Below, piece by piece: positions 52,511-62,075 of a stretch of DNA of 64,000 nucleotides. A program made the translations under genes and the position numbers. This DNA is from Sanguibacter inulinus (GTDB taxonomy: Bacteria > Actinomycetota > Actinomycetes > Actinomycetales > Cellulomonadaceae). The notes under the pieces are model-generated. The model searched no databases, was not told the DNA's origin, and worked only from the letters and a program-made list of their open reading frames with translations. The stretch lies in contig NZ_JACBYE010000015.1 in NCBI RefSeq assembly GCF_013415325.1, positions 1-64,000 on the forward strand. The letters are read 5' to 3'. Every line of letters starts with the position of its first letter. Position 1 is the first letter of the stretch.

Positions 52511-53298
52511 CAGTGCCGGCCTGAACGCTCGACGACCTCCAGGACGGCCTGGACGGTCTGCTCGAAGTCCAGGTCGGAGGAGTCGACGGTGACCACACCG
52601 TCTGCAGCCACGAGGAACTGCGAGACCGTGGAGTCGTCGCGGTCGCGGCGGACCACCTGGTCGCGGGTCGCCTCGACCGAGGACGCGTCGGCGTCGCCGT
52701 GAACGTCGAGGGAGCGACGCGCCAGGCGCGCCTCTTCGCTCGCTGTCAGCAGCACGCGGACGTCGGCGTCGGGGGCGACGACGGTCGTGATGTCGCGGCC
52801 TTCGGCGACGACCCCCGACCCGCCGGAGAATCCTGCGGTCCGCTCGACGTCGATGATCTCGCGCTGACGGCGGCGCAGCTCGGCGCGCACGTCGAGGTTG
52901 GTCGCGACGGCGCTCACAGCGGTCGAGATCGTGGAGTCACGGATGGCCTCGGCGATGTCGACACCGTCGACGTGCACGGTCGGCCCCGCAGGGTCGACAC
53001 CGATGTCGAGAGGCATCGCTGCGACGAGAGCGGCCACGGCCGACTGGTCGGCGAGGTCGACCTCGTTGCGCACGCACCACCACGTGGCGGCGCGGTACAT
53101 GGCCCCGGTGTCGAGGTACGCGAGGCCCAGACGGCTCGCGACCTGACGGGAGACGCTCGACTTGCCCGAGCCCGAGGGCCCGTCGAGCGCGATCACCAGA
53201 GGACCCGACGCCTCGGCGACGGCGACAGCCACCGCCACGTCAGGGTCGGTCGTGCCGACCAGAGAACCGCTCACAGTCCCACCTACCATCGCCGTCAC
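52510..53298 (-). CDS. cmk: Cytidylate kinase
   Basis: 262 aa. P-loop IALDGPSGSGKSSVSRQVA at about 40, then LDTGAMYRAATW, GRDITTVVAPDADV and the LID arginines RRDRDDSTV, all typical of (d)CMP kinase. The GTG at 53298 overlaps the aroH stop (GTGA); an ATG at 53289 is an alternative. The N-terminal 35 residues are an extension. It forms one coupled transcript with aroH and plsC. Confidence 0.95.
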   Translation of the reverse strand: MTAMVGGTVSGSLVGTTDPDVAVAVAVAEASGPLVIALDGPSGSGKSSVSRQVASRLGLAYLDTGAMYRAATWWCVRNEVDLADQSAVAALVAAMPLDIGVDPAGPTVHVDGVDIAEAIRDSTISTAVSAVATNLDVRAELRRRQREIIDVERTAGFSGGSGVVAEGRDITTVVAPDADVRVLLTASEEARLARRSLDVHGDADASSVEATRDQVVRRDRDDSTVSQFLVAADGVVTVDSSDLDFEQTVQAVLEVVERSGRH

Positions 53299-53657
53299 TG
53301 GGCCAGATCCTTCCGCAGGGTCGTCGCGCCGTGCAGGTAGACGTGCTGGACGTCCCTGCGCGGCACCTCGAGGTTGGCGTGCGCCATGAGCCTGACCACG
53401 CGCGGCAGCGCGTGCGGCACGGCGATCTCGGTCGCGCACATGAGCGGCACGTCGCCGAGGCCCATCTCGCGCGCCGCGGCCGCCGGGAAGTCCGACACGA
53501 GGTCGGGCGTGCACGTGAAGATGATCGAGATGAGCGCCTCGGTGTCGAGGTCGTTGGCCCGCAGGACCTCCTTGACGAGCTCGGTCGTCCGCTCGAAGAG
53601 GTGCTCGCGTCCGTCGACGTCGAGCTGCGTGGCACCGCGGATCGCGCGCACCGTCAT
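53295..53657 (-). CDS. aroH: Chorismate mutase, AroH type
   Basis: 120 aa, the usual length for the trimeric AroH class. Conserved segments: VRAIRGATQLD (start, active-site Arg), SIIFTCTPDLVSDFPAAAAR, VPLMCATEIAVPHALPR, and C-terminal VYLHGATTLRKD. It converts chorismate to prephenate for Phe/Tyr synthesis. GGAG lies 5 nt before the ATG. First gene of the aroH-cmk-plsC unit after a terminator. Confidence 0.95.
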   Translation of the reverse strand: MTVRAIRGATQLDVDGREHLFERTTELVKEVLRANDLDTEALISIIFTCTPDLVSDFPAAAAREMGLGDVPLMCATEIAVPHALPRVVRLMAHANLEVPRRDVQHVYLHGATTLRKDLAQ

Positions 53658-53698
53658 GGTGACTCCGTTCGGTCAGGCGGGTTCGGGGCTGTGATGCA

Positions 53699-53730
53699 CA
53701 GACGGCCGCCGGTCTCCCGGCGGCCGTCTG
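53699..53730 (-). terminator. Terminator hairpin after rluB
   Basis: A perfect 14-bp stem (CAGACGGCCGCCGG with CCGGCGGCCGTCTG) around the loop TCTC, 11 bp after the rluB stop. Confidence 0.9.
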
Positions 53731-53740
53731 GATGGTCCTG

Positions 53741-54532
53741 CTACAGGCCGACCTCGGCCATGAGCGTGCCGAGCTCGGTCTGTCCGATGACGCGCACGCG
53801 CCCGGGGCGCAGGTCGCCGAGGCGGATCGGGCCGATCTTCGTGCGGACCAGCTGGGTCACGGGGTACCCGGCGGACTCGAACATGCGGCGGATGATGCGG
53901 TTGCGGCCCTCGTGCAGCTCGACCTCGACGAGGCTCGCCTGCGGGGTCGCGTCGATCAGCCTGTACTTGTCGACGGTCGCGACGCCGTCCTCGAGCTCGA
54001 TGCCCTTGACCAGCTGGGCACCGAGGTTCGCGGGCACGCGGCCCTCGACCTGCACGGTGTACGTCTTGGTGATCTTGTACTTGGGGTGCGTCAGACGGTT
54101 CGCGAGCTCGCCGTCGTTCGTCAGGAGCAGCAGACCCTCGGAGTCGGCGTCGAGACGGCCGACGTGGAACAGGCGCTCCGGGCGGTCCGCGACGAACTGC
54201 GCGAGCGTCGGGCGGCCCTCGGGGTCGTGCATGGTCGAGACCACGCCGAGCGGCTTGTTGAGCGCCAGCGTGAGGAGAGACATGTCGAGCTGGATGCGCA
54301 GACCGTCCACGTGCACGACGTTCTTGTCGGGGTCGATGCGGACGCCGAGCTCGTGCACGGGCACGTCGTCGACCGTCACGCGACCGGCCGTGATGAGGTT
54401 CTCGCACGCACGGCGAGAACCCAGCCCTGCCGTCGCGAGGACCTTCTGCAGGCGCACACCGTCAGGGACGTGGACGTCGCGGGGCGCTTCCTGCGGGCGG
54501 GCTTTCTTGCGTCCGCCACGGGTGTTGCTCAT
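53741..54532 (-). CDS. rluB: rRNA pseudouridine synthase, RsuA/RluB family
   Basis: 263 aa. Short basic N-terminus, S4 RNA-binding domain (VRLQKVLATAGLGSRRACE), then the catalytic core with HVGRLDADSEGLLLLTNDG (catalytic Asp) and ITKTYTVQVEG. It modifies 23S rRNA. GGAGG for this gene lies inside the end of scpB; the gap between the two genes is only 4 bp. The scpA-scpB-rluB order is widely conserved in Gram-positive bacteria. Confidence 0.94.
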   Translation of the reverse strand: MSNTRGGRKKARPQEAPRDVHVPDGVRLQKVLATAGLGSRRACENLITAGRVTVDDVPVHELGVRIDPDKNVVHVDGLRIQLDMSLLTLALNKPLGVVSTMHDPEGRPTLAQFVADRPERLFHVGRLDADSEGLLLLTNDGELANRLTHPKYKITKTYTVQVEGRVPANLGAQLVKGIELEDGVATVDKYRLIDATPQASLVEVELHEGRNRIIRRMFESAGYPVTQLVRTKIGPIRLGDLRPGRVRVIGQTELGTLMAEVGL

Positions 54533-54536
54533 GTAC

Positions 54537-55208
54537 TCAATCCTCCAGTTGTGCCACTGCGGGCTGTTCTGCCGCCTCGGCGGTCTGACCCTGCGCCCAG
54601 CGACCTGTCAGCTGACCACGACCGGGGTCGTCGGGCAGCTCCAGGGCGTCGATCTCGGGCAGGTGCGGAGCCAGTGCGGGCAGCTCGTCGAGTGACGACA
54701 GGCCCATTCGCTCCATGAAGTATCCCGTAGTCCGGTACAAGAGCGCACCACTGGACTCGTCGGAGCCGTCTTCGACGATCAGACCACGCATGGTCAGCGT
54801 GCGCACCACGCCGTCGACGTTCACGCCACGGACGGCCGAGACCTGACCACGCGTGACCGGCTGACGGTACGCGATGACGGCCAGGGTCTCCAGCGCGGCC
54901 TGCGACAACCGGGCCGACTGTCCCTCCGTGACGAACTGCCCGACGACGTCCGCGAAGTCCGGCGCAGAGTAGATCCGCCACCCGCCGCCGGCCTCGCGCA
55001 GCTCGAAACCAGGCCTGCGCTCGGCAGCCTTGTACTCGCTCTCGAGCCGCCACAGGTGGTCGGCCGCGCGGTCGACGGGGATGCCGAGGGCCGCCGCCAG
55101 GCGCACGACTGAGACGGGCTCGTCGGCGACCATGAGGATCGCCTCGATCGCCGCGAGGACACCGCCGGGGCGGTCTTCGAAGGGGACGTGCTCGGCGTCG
55201 ACGGTCAT
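54537..55208 (-). CDS. scpB: SMC-Scp complex subunit ScpB
   Basis: 223 aa. Two winged-helix domains are recognisable: IEAILMVADEPVSVVRLAAALG and LSQAALETLAVIAYRQPVTRGQV, the latter the family hallmark. It binds ScpA and regulates the SMC condensin. ATG overlaps the scpA stop (ATGA). The disordered tail after about 175 ends QPAVAQLED. Confidence 0.95.
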   Translation of the reverse strand: MTVDAEHVPFEDRPGGVLAAIEAILMVADEPVSVVRLAAALGIPVDRAADHLWRLESEYKAAERRPGFELREAGGGWRIYSAPDFADVVGQFVTEGQSARLSQAALETLAVIAYRQPVTRGQVSAVRGVNVDGVVRTLTMRGLIVEDGSDESSGALLYRTTGYFMERMGLSSLDELPALAPHLPEIDALELPDDPGRGQLTGRWAQGQTAEAAEQPAVAQLED

Positions 55209-56242
55209 GAGGTGGCTCCGTCGTCGGTCGACGGATTCGCGGCGCGGTCGAGGGACGCCCCGGCTGACTCGGTCGTCGTCCCCCGAGCAACCGGTCCGGA
55301 GTTCCCCGCGGCCAGCTGCGCGATGGTCTCGTCCGTCACGCTCTCGGCCGCCACCATCTCGGGCTCGTCGCCGGGCTCGGGCTCGTCGAAGTCGCCGCGG
55401 ACCTCGACGTCGCTGTCGTCGTCGCCGGTCCAGCGGACCGTGAGCTCGGCGAGCGGGGTCATCTGGTCGAAGCCGACCACGCCCTCCCGGAACAGCTCGA
55501 GCAGCGCGAGGAACCGCGCGACCACCACGAGGACGGAGCCTGCGTCAGTGACCAGGGTCCGGAAGGTCAGCGCCCCACCGGCCCGCAGCCTCTCGACGAT
55601 GATCGCCGCCTGCTCGCGCACGCTCACCGCGGGGGCGTGCAGGTGCGCGACGTCGACGGTCGGCGGAGCCGGCTTGGGGGCGAGGGCGTGCGCGGCGAGA
55701 GCAGCGAGATCCTGGGGCGTGGTCGTCCAGACGAGCTCGGGCAGCAGGGCCGCGAACTGCGCCTCGAGCGGGACCGAGCGCGGTGTCCGGCGCCCCTGCT
55801 CGGCGAGGCGCTCCGAGAACACCCCGGCGAGCTGCTTGTACGCCCTGTACTGCAGCAGCCGCACGAAGAGCAGGTCACGGGCCTCGAGCAGCTCGAGGTC
55901 CTCAGAGTCTTCGACGTCGCCCGCGGGGAGCAGACGCGCGGCCTTGAGGTCGAGCAGCGTCGCGGCGACGAGCAAGAACTCGCTCGTCGTCCCGAGGTCC
56001 CGCTCCCCCGACCTCAGGTACGCGATGAACTCGTCGGTCACCTGCGCGAGGGCGATCTCGGTCACGTCGAGCTTGTGCTTCGCGATGAGCGAGAGCAGCA
56101 GGTCGAAGGGCCCCTCGAAGTTGTCGAGGTGGACGGCGAAGGCCGTCGAGCCCTGGTCGGCCGCCTCCGTCACCGACGCCCCGTCACCCGGGGCGTCGAG
56201 CAGCGCGACGTCGGTCGCCGACGCCTCAGGCTGCGTCGCCAC
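55205..56242 (-). CDS. scpA: SMC-Scp complex subunit ScpA (kleisin)
   Basis: 345 aa. N-terminal kleisin helix segment FEGPFDLLLSLIAKHKLDVTEIALAQVTDEFI (seen in part), FLLVAATLLDLKAARLLP, and the C-terminal winged helix with FLALLELFREGVVGFDQ. It bridges SMC heads. The acidic tail after about 285 is an extension. I chose GTG 56242, overlapping the parA stop by 17 bp; an ATG at 56284 is less likely. Coupled to scpB. Confidence 0.94.
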   Translation of the reverse strand: MATQPEASATDVALLDAPGDGASVTEAADQGSTAFAVHLDNFEGPFDLLLSLIAKHKLDVTEIALAQVTDEFIAYLRSGERDLGTTSEFLLVAATLLDLKAARLLPAGDVEDSEDLELLEARDLLFVRLLQYRAYKQLAGVFSERLAEQGRRTPRSVPLEAQFAALLPELVWTTTPQDLAALAAHALAPKPAPPTVDVAHLHAPAVSVREQAAIIVERLRAGGALTFRTLVTDAGSVLVVVARFLALLELFREGVVGFDQMTPLAELTVRWTGDDDSDVEVRGDFDEPEPGDEPEMVAAESVTDETIAQLAAGNSGPVARGTTTESAGASLDRAANPSTDDGATS

Positions 56243-57104
56243 GAGCGATGAGCTCACGGGCCAGCTGACGGTAGGAGACCGCACCCGAGTGGGTCGGCGC
56301 GTAGGTGGTGATCGGCTCTGCGGCGACCGAGGCGTCCGGGAACTTCACGGTCCGCCCGATCACGGTCTGCATGAGCGTGTCGCCGAAGGCCTCGTACACC
56401 CGGGCGACGACCTCGCGGGAGTGTAGCGTGCGCGGGTCGAACATCGTCGCGATGATCCCGTCGACCTCGAGGCGCGGGTTGAGCCTGTCGCGGACCTTCT
56501 CGATGGTCTCGACGAGCAGGGCGACACCGCGCAGCGCGAAGAACTCGCACTCGAGCGGGATGAGCACACCGTGCGCGGCGGTCAGCGCGTTGACGGTCAG
56601 CAGACCGAGCGACGGCTGGCAGTCGACGAGGATCACGTCGTAGTCGTCGAGGACCGGCCGCAGCACGCGGGAGAGCACCGACTCGCGGGCGACCTCACCG
56701 ACGAGCTGGACCTCGGCGGCCGACAGGTCGATGTTGGCCGGCAGCATGTGCAGGCCCTCGACGTTGGTCGGCACGATGATGTCGTGGATGTCGGCCGAGC
56801 GCTCCATGAGCAGGTTGTAGACCGTGCGGTCGAGCTCGTGGGGGTTGATCCCCAGCCCGACAGACGCGGCGCCCTGAGGGTCGAAGTCGACGATGAGCAC
56901 CCGGCGCCCGTACTCCGCGAGGCACGCCGCGAGGTTGATGGTGGTCGTCGTCTTGCCGACTCCACCCTTCTGGTTGCACATCGCGATGATGCGCGCGGGA
57001 CCGTGCCCCGAGAGCCGCGCGGGCTCGGGGAAGTCGGGAAGGAGGCGCCCCACCGGGTCGCGGCGGGGCTCGTTCTCGGTGCTGCTCGGGGCCTGACTAC
57101 TCAC
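56226..57104 (-). CDS. parA: ParA/Soj-family chromosome-partition ATPase
   Basis: 292 aa. Deviant Walker A CNQKGGVGKTTTTINLA (about 43-58), Walker A' VLIVDFDPQGAASVGLG, Walker B VILVDCQPSLGLL. Located with scpA/scpB and without parB, it is the ScpA-linked ParA seen in actinobacteria rather than the origin-proximal parAB. GTG start with TAGCGT 6 nt upstream. Confidence 0.93.
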   Translation of the reverse strand: MSSQAPSSTENEPRRDPVGRLLPDFPEPARLSGHGPARIIAMCNQKGGVGKTTTTINLAACLAEYGRRVLIVDFDPQGAASVGLGINPHELDRTVYNLLMERSADIHDIIVPTNVEGLHMLPANIDLSAAEVQLVGEVARESVLSRVLRPVLDDYDVILVDCQPSLGLLTVNALTAAHGVLIPLECEFFALRGVALLVETIEKVRDRLNPRLEVDGIIATMFDPRTLHSREVVARVYEAFGDTLMQTVIGRTVKFPDASVAAEPITTYAPTHSGAVSYRQLARELIARGDAA

Positions 57105-57110
57105 GCGGCA

Positions 57111-57116
57111 ACGCTA
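57111..57116 (-). promoter_or_regulatory. -10 box TAGCGT of parA, leaderless geometry
   Basis: TAGCGT on the minus strand ends 6 nt before the parA GTG. It would drive the parA-scpA-scpB-rluB unit. Confidence 0.5.
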
Positions 57117-57322
57117 CCGCAGCCCTGCGTCACGCGGCTGCAAGCGCGCCGAACGCTCACTTCACCTCAGCGCGCCGAGGTCGCACTCCGGCCGCCGAGG
57201 TCGCATCCCCGTCGCCGGACGGCCTCGCGGGAGACCAGGCGACCTCGTGAGGCGCTGGCCTGGGCGATCCGAGAGCGTCGGTAGGACCTCTCACTCGTAA
57301 TGAGAAGCCGAGACCGTCCCGA

Positions 57323-58276
57323 TCAGGCGAGCGCCCGCGGGTGGGACTGGACGTAGACCTCGCGCAGCGAGTCGGCCGTGACCATCGTGTACAGCTGCGT
57401 CGTGGTGACCGACGCGTGCCCGAGCAGCTCCTGGACCACACGGACATCCGCGCCGCCCGACAGCAGATGGGTCGCGAAGGAGTGCCGCAGGGTGTGCGGG
57501 GAGATGTGCTCTGCCCCGGGCAGCCCCGCAGCCTCGGCCGAGGACCGCAGCACCTGCCATGCGCTCTGCCTGCTGAGCCGCGCACCACGGGTGTTGAGGA
57601 ACACCGCGGGTGTCCCCCGCCCAGCGGCCATGAACACCGGGCGCGTCCGCACGAGGTACGCCTGGAGCGCCTCGACAGCGAAGGACCCGACGGGCACCAC
57701 GCGCTCTTTGCTGCCCTTGCCGAACAGCCTCACGGCCTCGAGACCCGGGGTGAGGTCGAGGTCGTCGATGTCGAGGTTCACAGCCTCGGAGATGCGCGCC
57801 CCGGTCGAGTACAAGAGCTCGAGCAGCGCCCTGTTACGGACGGCTGCGACGCCGTCGCCCGCCCCGGCAGCGGCGAGCAGACGCTCGACGTCGTGGGTCG
57901 AGATGGCCTTGGGCAGCCGCTTGCCCTGGCTCGGCGGACGGACCGCGGCGGCAGGGTTGGTGTCGACCTGCCCCTCGGCGACGCAGAAGGCGTGCCAGCC
58001 GCGCACAGCGGCGAGGCTGCGCGCAGCCGAGCCCGCGGCGAGCGGAGCCCGACCGTCCGAGCCGGTCCGGACCGCCGTGACGTAGTCCTCGACGACGGTC
58101 GTCGTCACATCGCCGAGGGAGAGCTCACGGGACTCGAGATACCCGACGTAGCGGTCCAGGTCCCGCCTGTACGCGGCGACGGTGTTGGCGGAGCGCCCGC
58201 GCTCGATCGTCAGGTGGTCCAGGTACCCCTGGACGGCACGACGCAGGACGTCGCCCCGGGTGCCCGCTGCGACCAC
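57323..58276 (-). CDS. xerD: Site-specific tyrosine recombinase XerD
   Basis: 317 aa. N-terminal SAM-like DNA-binding domain ([23 protein letters not shown] in part). Catalytic domain with Arg in [13 protein letters not shown], Lys in [26 protein letters not shown] (H-x2-R), [14 protein letters not shown] (His and the Tyr nucleophile). It resolves chromosome dimers with XerC. The GTG start has GAGG 6 nt upstream; the gene follows ctaB by 9 bp. Confidence 0.95.
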   Translation of the reverse strand: MVAAGTRGDVLRRAVQGYLDHLTIERGRSANTVAAYRRDLDRYVGYLESRELSLGDVTTTVVEDYVTAVRTGSDGRAPLAAGSAARSLAAVRGWHAFCVAEGQVDTNPAAAVRPPSQGKRLPKAISTHDVERLLAAAGAGDGVAAVRNRALLELLYSTGARISEAVNLDIDDLDLTPGLEAVRLFGKGSKERVVPVGSFAVEALQAYLVRTRPVFMAAGRGTPAVFLNTRGARLSRQSAWQVLRSSAEAAGLPGAEHISPHTLRHSFATHLLSGGADVRVVQELLGHASVTTTQLYTMVTADSLREVYVQSHPRALA

Positions 58277-58285
58277 CCGGTCACC

Positions 58286-59263
58286 TCAGAAGGGGAGGAA
58301 GACGTCGACCGCGACGGCGACGAACAGGAGCGTCAGGTACGTGATCGAGCCGTGGAAGACCTTCATCGCGCCGAGCTTGCCGCGGCTGGGGTCTGCGGCA
58401 CGGCGGTACATGCCGATGCACTGGGCGAGGAACCACGCACCGAGCAGCGAGGCGACGACGGCGTAGACCCACGTCATGCCCTCGAGGGGCACGAGCGCGA
58501 GGGAGCAGGCGATCATGGCGACCGTGTAGATGATCATCTCGCGGGCGACCTTGAGGTCGTCGGCGACGACGGGGAGCATCGGCACGCCGGCCTCGGCGTA
58601 GTCGCGGCGGAACTTCATCGACAGCGGCCAGTAGTGCGGCGGCGTCCAGAAGAAGATGACGAGGAACAGCGCGACGGCGCCCCAGCTCAGGCCGCCGGTC
58701 ACGGCCGACCAGCCGATGAACACCGGCATGCAGCCCGCGATGCCGCCCCACACGATGTTCTGCGGGGTACGGCGCTTGAGGATCATCGTGTAGCCGACCA
58801 CGTAGATCGCGATCGCACCGGCGGTCAGCAGGGCCGAGGCCATGTTGACGAAGACGGCGAACCAGACGAGGGAGACCGCTCCGAGCACCAGGCCGAAGAT
58901 CAGCGCGTTGCGGGGCGAGACCTCACCGGTGACGATCGGGCGCCGCTTGGTGCGGTTCATCTTCTCGTCGATGTCACGGTCGATGTAGCAGTTGAGGACA
59001 CCCGAGGCGCCCGCAGCGGCAGCACCGCCGACGAGGGTCGCGAGCACGAGCCAGAGGGAGGGGAAGCCGCCCTCGGCGAGCATCATCGTCGGGATCGTCG
59101 TGACGAGCAGCAGCTCGATGACGCGCGGCTTGGTCAGCGCGACGTACGCCCCGATCCTCCGGCGCAGCACTGCGCCCTTGGTCTGCTGCCCGACCGCAGG
59201 CAGCGGCTCACCTGCCACGTGGTCGCTGGGCAGGTGGGCCGAGGCGGGACTCGATGTGTGCAC
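58286..59263 (-). CDS. ctaB: Protoheme IX farnesyltransferase (heme O synthase)
   Basis: 325-aa UbiA-family membrane enzyme with about eight to nine helices. Conserved [19 protein letters not shown] holds the polyprenyl-diphosphate/Mg-binding Asp motif, and [11 protein letters not shown] and the [10 protein letters not shown] loop are diagnostic of CtaB. It makes heme O for cytochrome oxidase. Start uncertain: GTG 59263 gives the normal N-terminus; GTG 59335 would add an Arg-rich stretch. A TACGAT -10-like box on the minus strand lies at 59348-59353. Confidence 0.93.
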   Translation of the reverse strand: MHTSSPASAHLPSDHVAGEPLPAVGQQTKGAVLRRRIGAYVALTKPRVIELLLVTTIPTMMLAEGGFPSLWLVLATLVGGAAAAGASGVLNCYIDRDIDEKMNRTKRRPIVTGEVSPRNALIFGLVLGAVSLVWFAVFVNMASALLTAGAIAIYVVGYTMILKRRTPQNIVWGGIAGCMPVFIGWSAVTGGLSWGAVALFLVIFFWTPPHYWPLSMKFRRDYAEAGVPMLPVVADDLKVAREMIIYTVAMIACSLALVPLEGMTWVYAVVASLLGAWFLAQCIGMYRRAADPSRGKLGAMKVFHGSITYLTLLFVAVAVDVFLPF

Positions 59264-59814
59264 GCGTGCCGATTTCCGTTCTGCGTCCGAGAGAGGCCGG
59301 CCCCGTCGCGGGATGATCCGCGTCCAGGCCAGCACAACGTCTGACTCATCGTACGTGCCCTAGGTCGTTCGTCCCGGCCATCCGCGCTCACCAGAGATGT
59401 GATCTGTGCGGACGACTCGTCACCCGCCCGACCGCGACACGATTGTTAACGTTCACACTTCCGTCCCCCGGAGGCGCTAGCCTGCCGGGAGATGTTGCAC
59501 AGCCATCCCGCAGGAGCCTGCGCTCGACGTCTGCCCGACGCCTGCCCGACGACGAGCAGAGGTCAGGCAGGCAGCGGGACGGCCGCGGGCTCCGCTGACC
59601 GTCACACGGACGTGACCGCCCCTCACAGGGCTCACGAGCGTAGGGTGGAAGGCGGAATCCAGAGCGACAGTCGGGCCCGCCCGCCGACGACCACGGCCTC
59701 GCCGTGACCGTACGACGCACCAGCCCGCCACCTGCTGGCGTCCTCCGACGCCTCGCAGGCTCTGACCACGACGAATTCGGGCGTGCACGCACGCCACGAC
59801 AGAGATGAGGTTCG
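59264..59814. other. Divergent ctaB/tkt intergenic region
   Basis: 551 bp, the longest gap in the window. Seen: a possible ctaB -10 (TACGAT, minus strand, 59348-59353); a short AT-richer patch TTGTTAACGTTCACA near 59443-59457 that could be a regulator site; TAGGGT at 59641 as a possible rightward -10; and GAGATGAGG before the tkt start. No small gene or RNA structure is supported. Confidence 0.4.
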
Positions 59815-61992
59815 GTGAACTCCTTCACCCCAGCGCAGCAGCCCTTCGACTGGTCCGAGCTCGACGACCGTGCGGTCGCGACCATCAAGGCCCTCGCCGC
59901 CGACGCCGTCGAGAAGGTCGGCAACGGTCACCCGGGTACCGCGATCTCGCTCGCGCCCGCCGCGTACACGCTGTTCCAGAAGGTCATGCGCCACGACCCG
60001 AGCGACTCGCACTGGGTCGGTCGCGACCGCTTCGTGCTCTCGGCCGGCCACTCGTCGCTGACCATCTACCTCCAGCTCTTCCTCTCGGGCTACGACGTCG
60101 ACCTCGACGACATCAAGTCGCTGCGCACCTGGGGCTCCAAGACCCCCGGTCACCCCGAGTACACGCACACCGACGGTGTCGAGATCACCACAGGCCCCCT
60201 CGGCCAGGGCCTCGCCTCCGCCGTCGGCATGGCCATGGCGGCCCGTCGTGAGCGCGGTCTGCTCGACCCGAGCACCGCCCCCGGCGAGAGCCCCTTCGAC
60301 CACTCGATCTTCGTGATCGCCGGCGACGGCGACCTGCAGGAGGGCGTCACCTCCGAGGCCTCGTCCCTCGCGGGTCACCAGCAGCTCGGCAACCTCGTGG
60401 TCATCTACGACCAGAACCAGATCTCGATCGAGGACGACACCAACATCTCGTTCTCCGAGGACGTCCTCGCCCGCTACGAGTCCTACGGCTGGCACACCCA
60501 GCGCGTCGACTGGACGCAGGGTGGCACCGGCTACGTCGAGAACGTCGAGGAGCTGCACGCAGCGCTCTCGGCTGCGAAGGCCGAGACCGGCAAGCCGTCG
60601 ATCATCGCGCTGCGCACCATCATCGGCTGGCCCTCGCCGAAGAAGCAGAACACCGGCAAGATCCACGGCTCGGCCCTCGGTGCCGACGAGGTCGCAGGCC
60701 TCAAGGTGAACCTCGGCCTCGACCCCGAGAAGTCCTTCGACGTGGCTGACGACGTCCTCGCCCACGCCCGCGAGGTCGGTGCCCGCGGCGCCGAGGCCCG
60801 CAAGGCCTGGACCGTCGGCTTCGACGCGTGGAAGACCGCCAACCCCGAGGGCGCAGAGCTCCTCGAGCGCCTCACCACCCGCACCCTCCCCGAGGGCTGG
60901 GACTCCGTGCTCCCGACCTTCGAGGGTGGCAAGGACGTCTCGACGCGCGCCGCCTCCGGCAAGGTCCTCACGGCCCTCGCACCCGTGCTCCCCGAGCTCT
61001 GGGGCGGGTCGGCCGACCTCGCCGAGTCGAACAACACCACCATGGAGGGCGAGCCGTCCTTCATCCCGGCCGAGCACTCCACGGCGGCCTGGACCGGCAA
61101 CCCGCACGGACGCACGCTGCACTTCGGCATCCGTGAGCACGCCATGGGCGCGATCCTCAACGGCATCGTGCTGCACGGTGGCACCCGCGCCTACGGCGGC
61201 ACCTTCCTGGTCTTCTCCGACTACATGCGCCCGGCGGTCCGCATCGCGGCCCTCATGCGCATCCCGTCGACCTTCGTCTGGACGCACGACTCGATCGGTC
61301 TCGGCGAGGACGGCCCCACGCACCAGCCGATCGAGCACCTCGCCGCGCTGCGTGCGATCCCGGGTCTCGACGTCGTGCGCCCCGCGGACGCGAACGAGGT
61401 CGCCTGGGCCTGGAAGACGATCCTCGGCCACACCGACCGTCCGGCCGGCATCGTCCTGACCCGTCAGAACGTCCCGACCTACGAGCGTGGAGAGGGTGCC
61501 GCCACCGGCGAGACCTTCGCCTCTGCGGCCGGTGTCGCGAAGGGTGCCTACGTCCTCGCCGAGGCGCCGAACGGCACCCCGGACGTCATCCTCATGGGCA
61601 CAGGCTCCGAGGTCCAGCTGGCGGTCGACGCCCGCGAGGCCCTCAAGGCCGAGGGCGTCAACGCCCGCGTCGTGTCGATCCCGAGCCGCGAGTGGTTCGA
61701 CCAGCAGGACGCCGAGTACCGCGAGTCGGTCCTCCCCGCCTCGGTCAAGGCCCGCGTGTCGGTCGAGGCCGCTGTGGCCCAGGGCTGGCGCGAGCTCGTC
61801 GGAGACGCCGGCCGCTCGATCTCGATCGAGCACTACGGTGCCTCCGCGGACTTCAAGACGCTGTACCGCGAGTTCGGCATCACGACCGAGGCCGTCGTGG
61901 CCGCGGCCAAGGAGTCCATAGAGGCTGCGGGTTCCGCAGCTCCCGGTGCCTCCGCCACCCCCTCCGAGGGCGGGACCGCCGACCGTCCCTGA
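59815..61992 (+). CDS. tkt: Transketolase
   Basis: 725 aa. Thiamine-diphosphate enzyme of the pentose phosphate pathway. N-terminal ALAADAVEKVGNGHPGTAIS, catalytic His regions GHSSLTIYL and GPLGQGLA, ThDP motif GDGDLQEGVTSEA to NQISIED, the PYR domain with FGIREHAMGAILNG and HDSIGLGEDGPTHQPIE. GTG start with GAGG 5 nt upstream. It opens the tkt-tal-zwf series on the plus strand. The last 25 residues (Ala/Ser/Pro-rich) are an extension. Confidence 0.97.
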   Translation: MNSFTPAQQPFDWSELDDRAVATIKALAADAVEKVGNGHPGTAISLAPAAYTLFQKVMRHDPSDSHWVGRDRFVLSAGHSSLTIYLQLFLSGYDVDLDDIKSLRTWGSKTPGHPEYTHTDGVEITTGPLGQGLASAVGMAMAARRERGLLDPSTAPGESPFDHSIFVIAGDGDLQEGVTSEASSLAGHQQLGNLVVIYDQNQISIEDDTNISFSEDVLARYESYGWHTQRVDWTQGGTGYVENVEELHAALSAAKAETGKPSIIALRTIIGWPSPKKQNTGKIHGSALGADEVAGLKVNLGLDPEKSFDVADDVLAHAREVGARGAEARKAWTVGFDAWKTANPEGAELLERLTTRTLPEGWDSVLPTFEGGKDVSTRAASGKVLTALAPVLPELWGGSADLAESNNTTMEGEPSFIPAEHSTAAWTGNPHGRTLHFGIREHAMGAILNGIVLHGGTRAYGGTFLVFSDYMRPAVRIAALMRIPSTFVWTHDSIGLGEDGPTHQPIEHLAALRAIPGLDVVRPADANEVAWAWKTILGHTDRPAGIVLTRQNVPTYERGEGAATGETFASAAGVAKGAYVLAEAPNGTPDVILMGTGSEVQLAVDAREALKAEGVNARVVSIPSREWFDQQDAEYRESVLPASVKARVSVEAAVAQGWRELVGDAGRSISIEHYGASADFKTLYREFGITTEAVVAAAKESIEAAGSAAPGASATPSEGGTADRP

Positions 61993-62008
61993 CGCGTGCG
62001 AGCACGCC

Positions 62009-62038
62009 TGCGGTGAGGGTCCCCTCGGGGGCACCGCA
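62009..62038 (+). terminator. Hairpin after tkt, possible terminator
   Basis: TGCGGTG pairs with CACCGCA outside and CCCC with GGGG inside, 17 bp after the tkt stop, without a T tract. Confidence 0.5.
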
Positions 62039-62075
62039 CCACAGGTGTGAGGCACGAGACGCACGGCTCTGATCG

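Noticed and set aside
56226-57104. Origin-proximal parAB locus
   Set aside because: There is no parB, no parS-like cluster and no dnaA/gidB; the ParA gene is coupled to scpA/scpB instead.
57323-58276. Phage or island integrase for the AT-richer region
   Set aside because: The tyrosine recombinase has full XerD features and sits in the conserved housekeeping cluster with ctaB and parA, 10 kb away from the island.
57341-59344. 667-codon plus-strand frame over xerD and ctaB
   Set aside because: Shadow frame; both minus-strand genes have complete family signatures.
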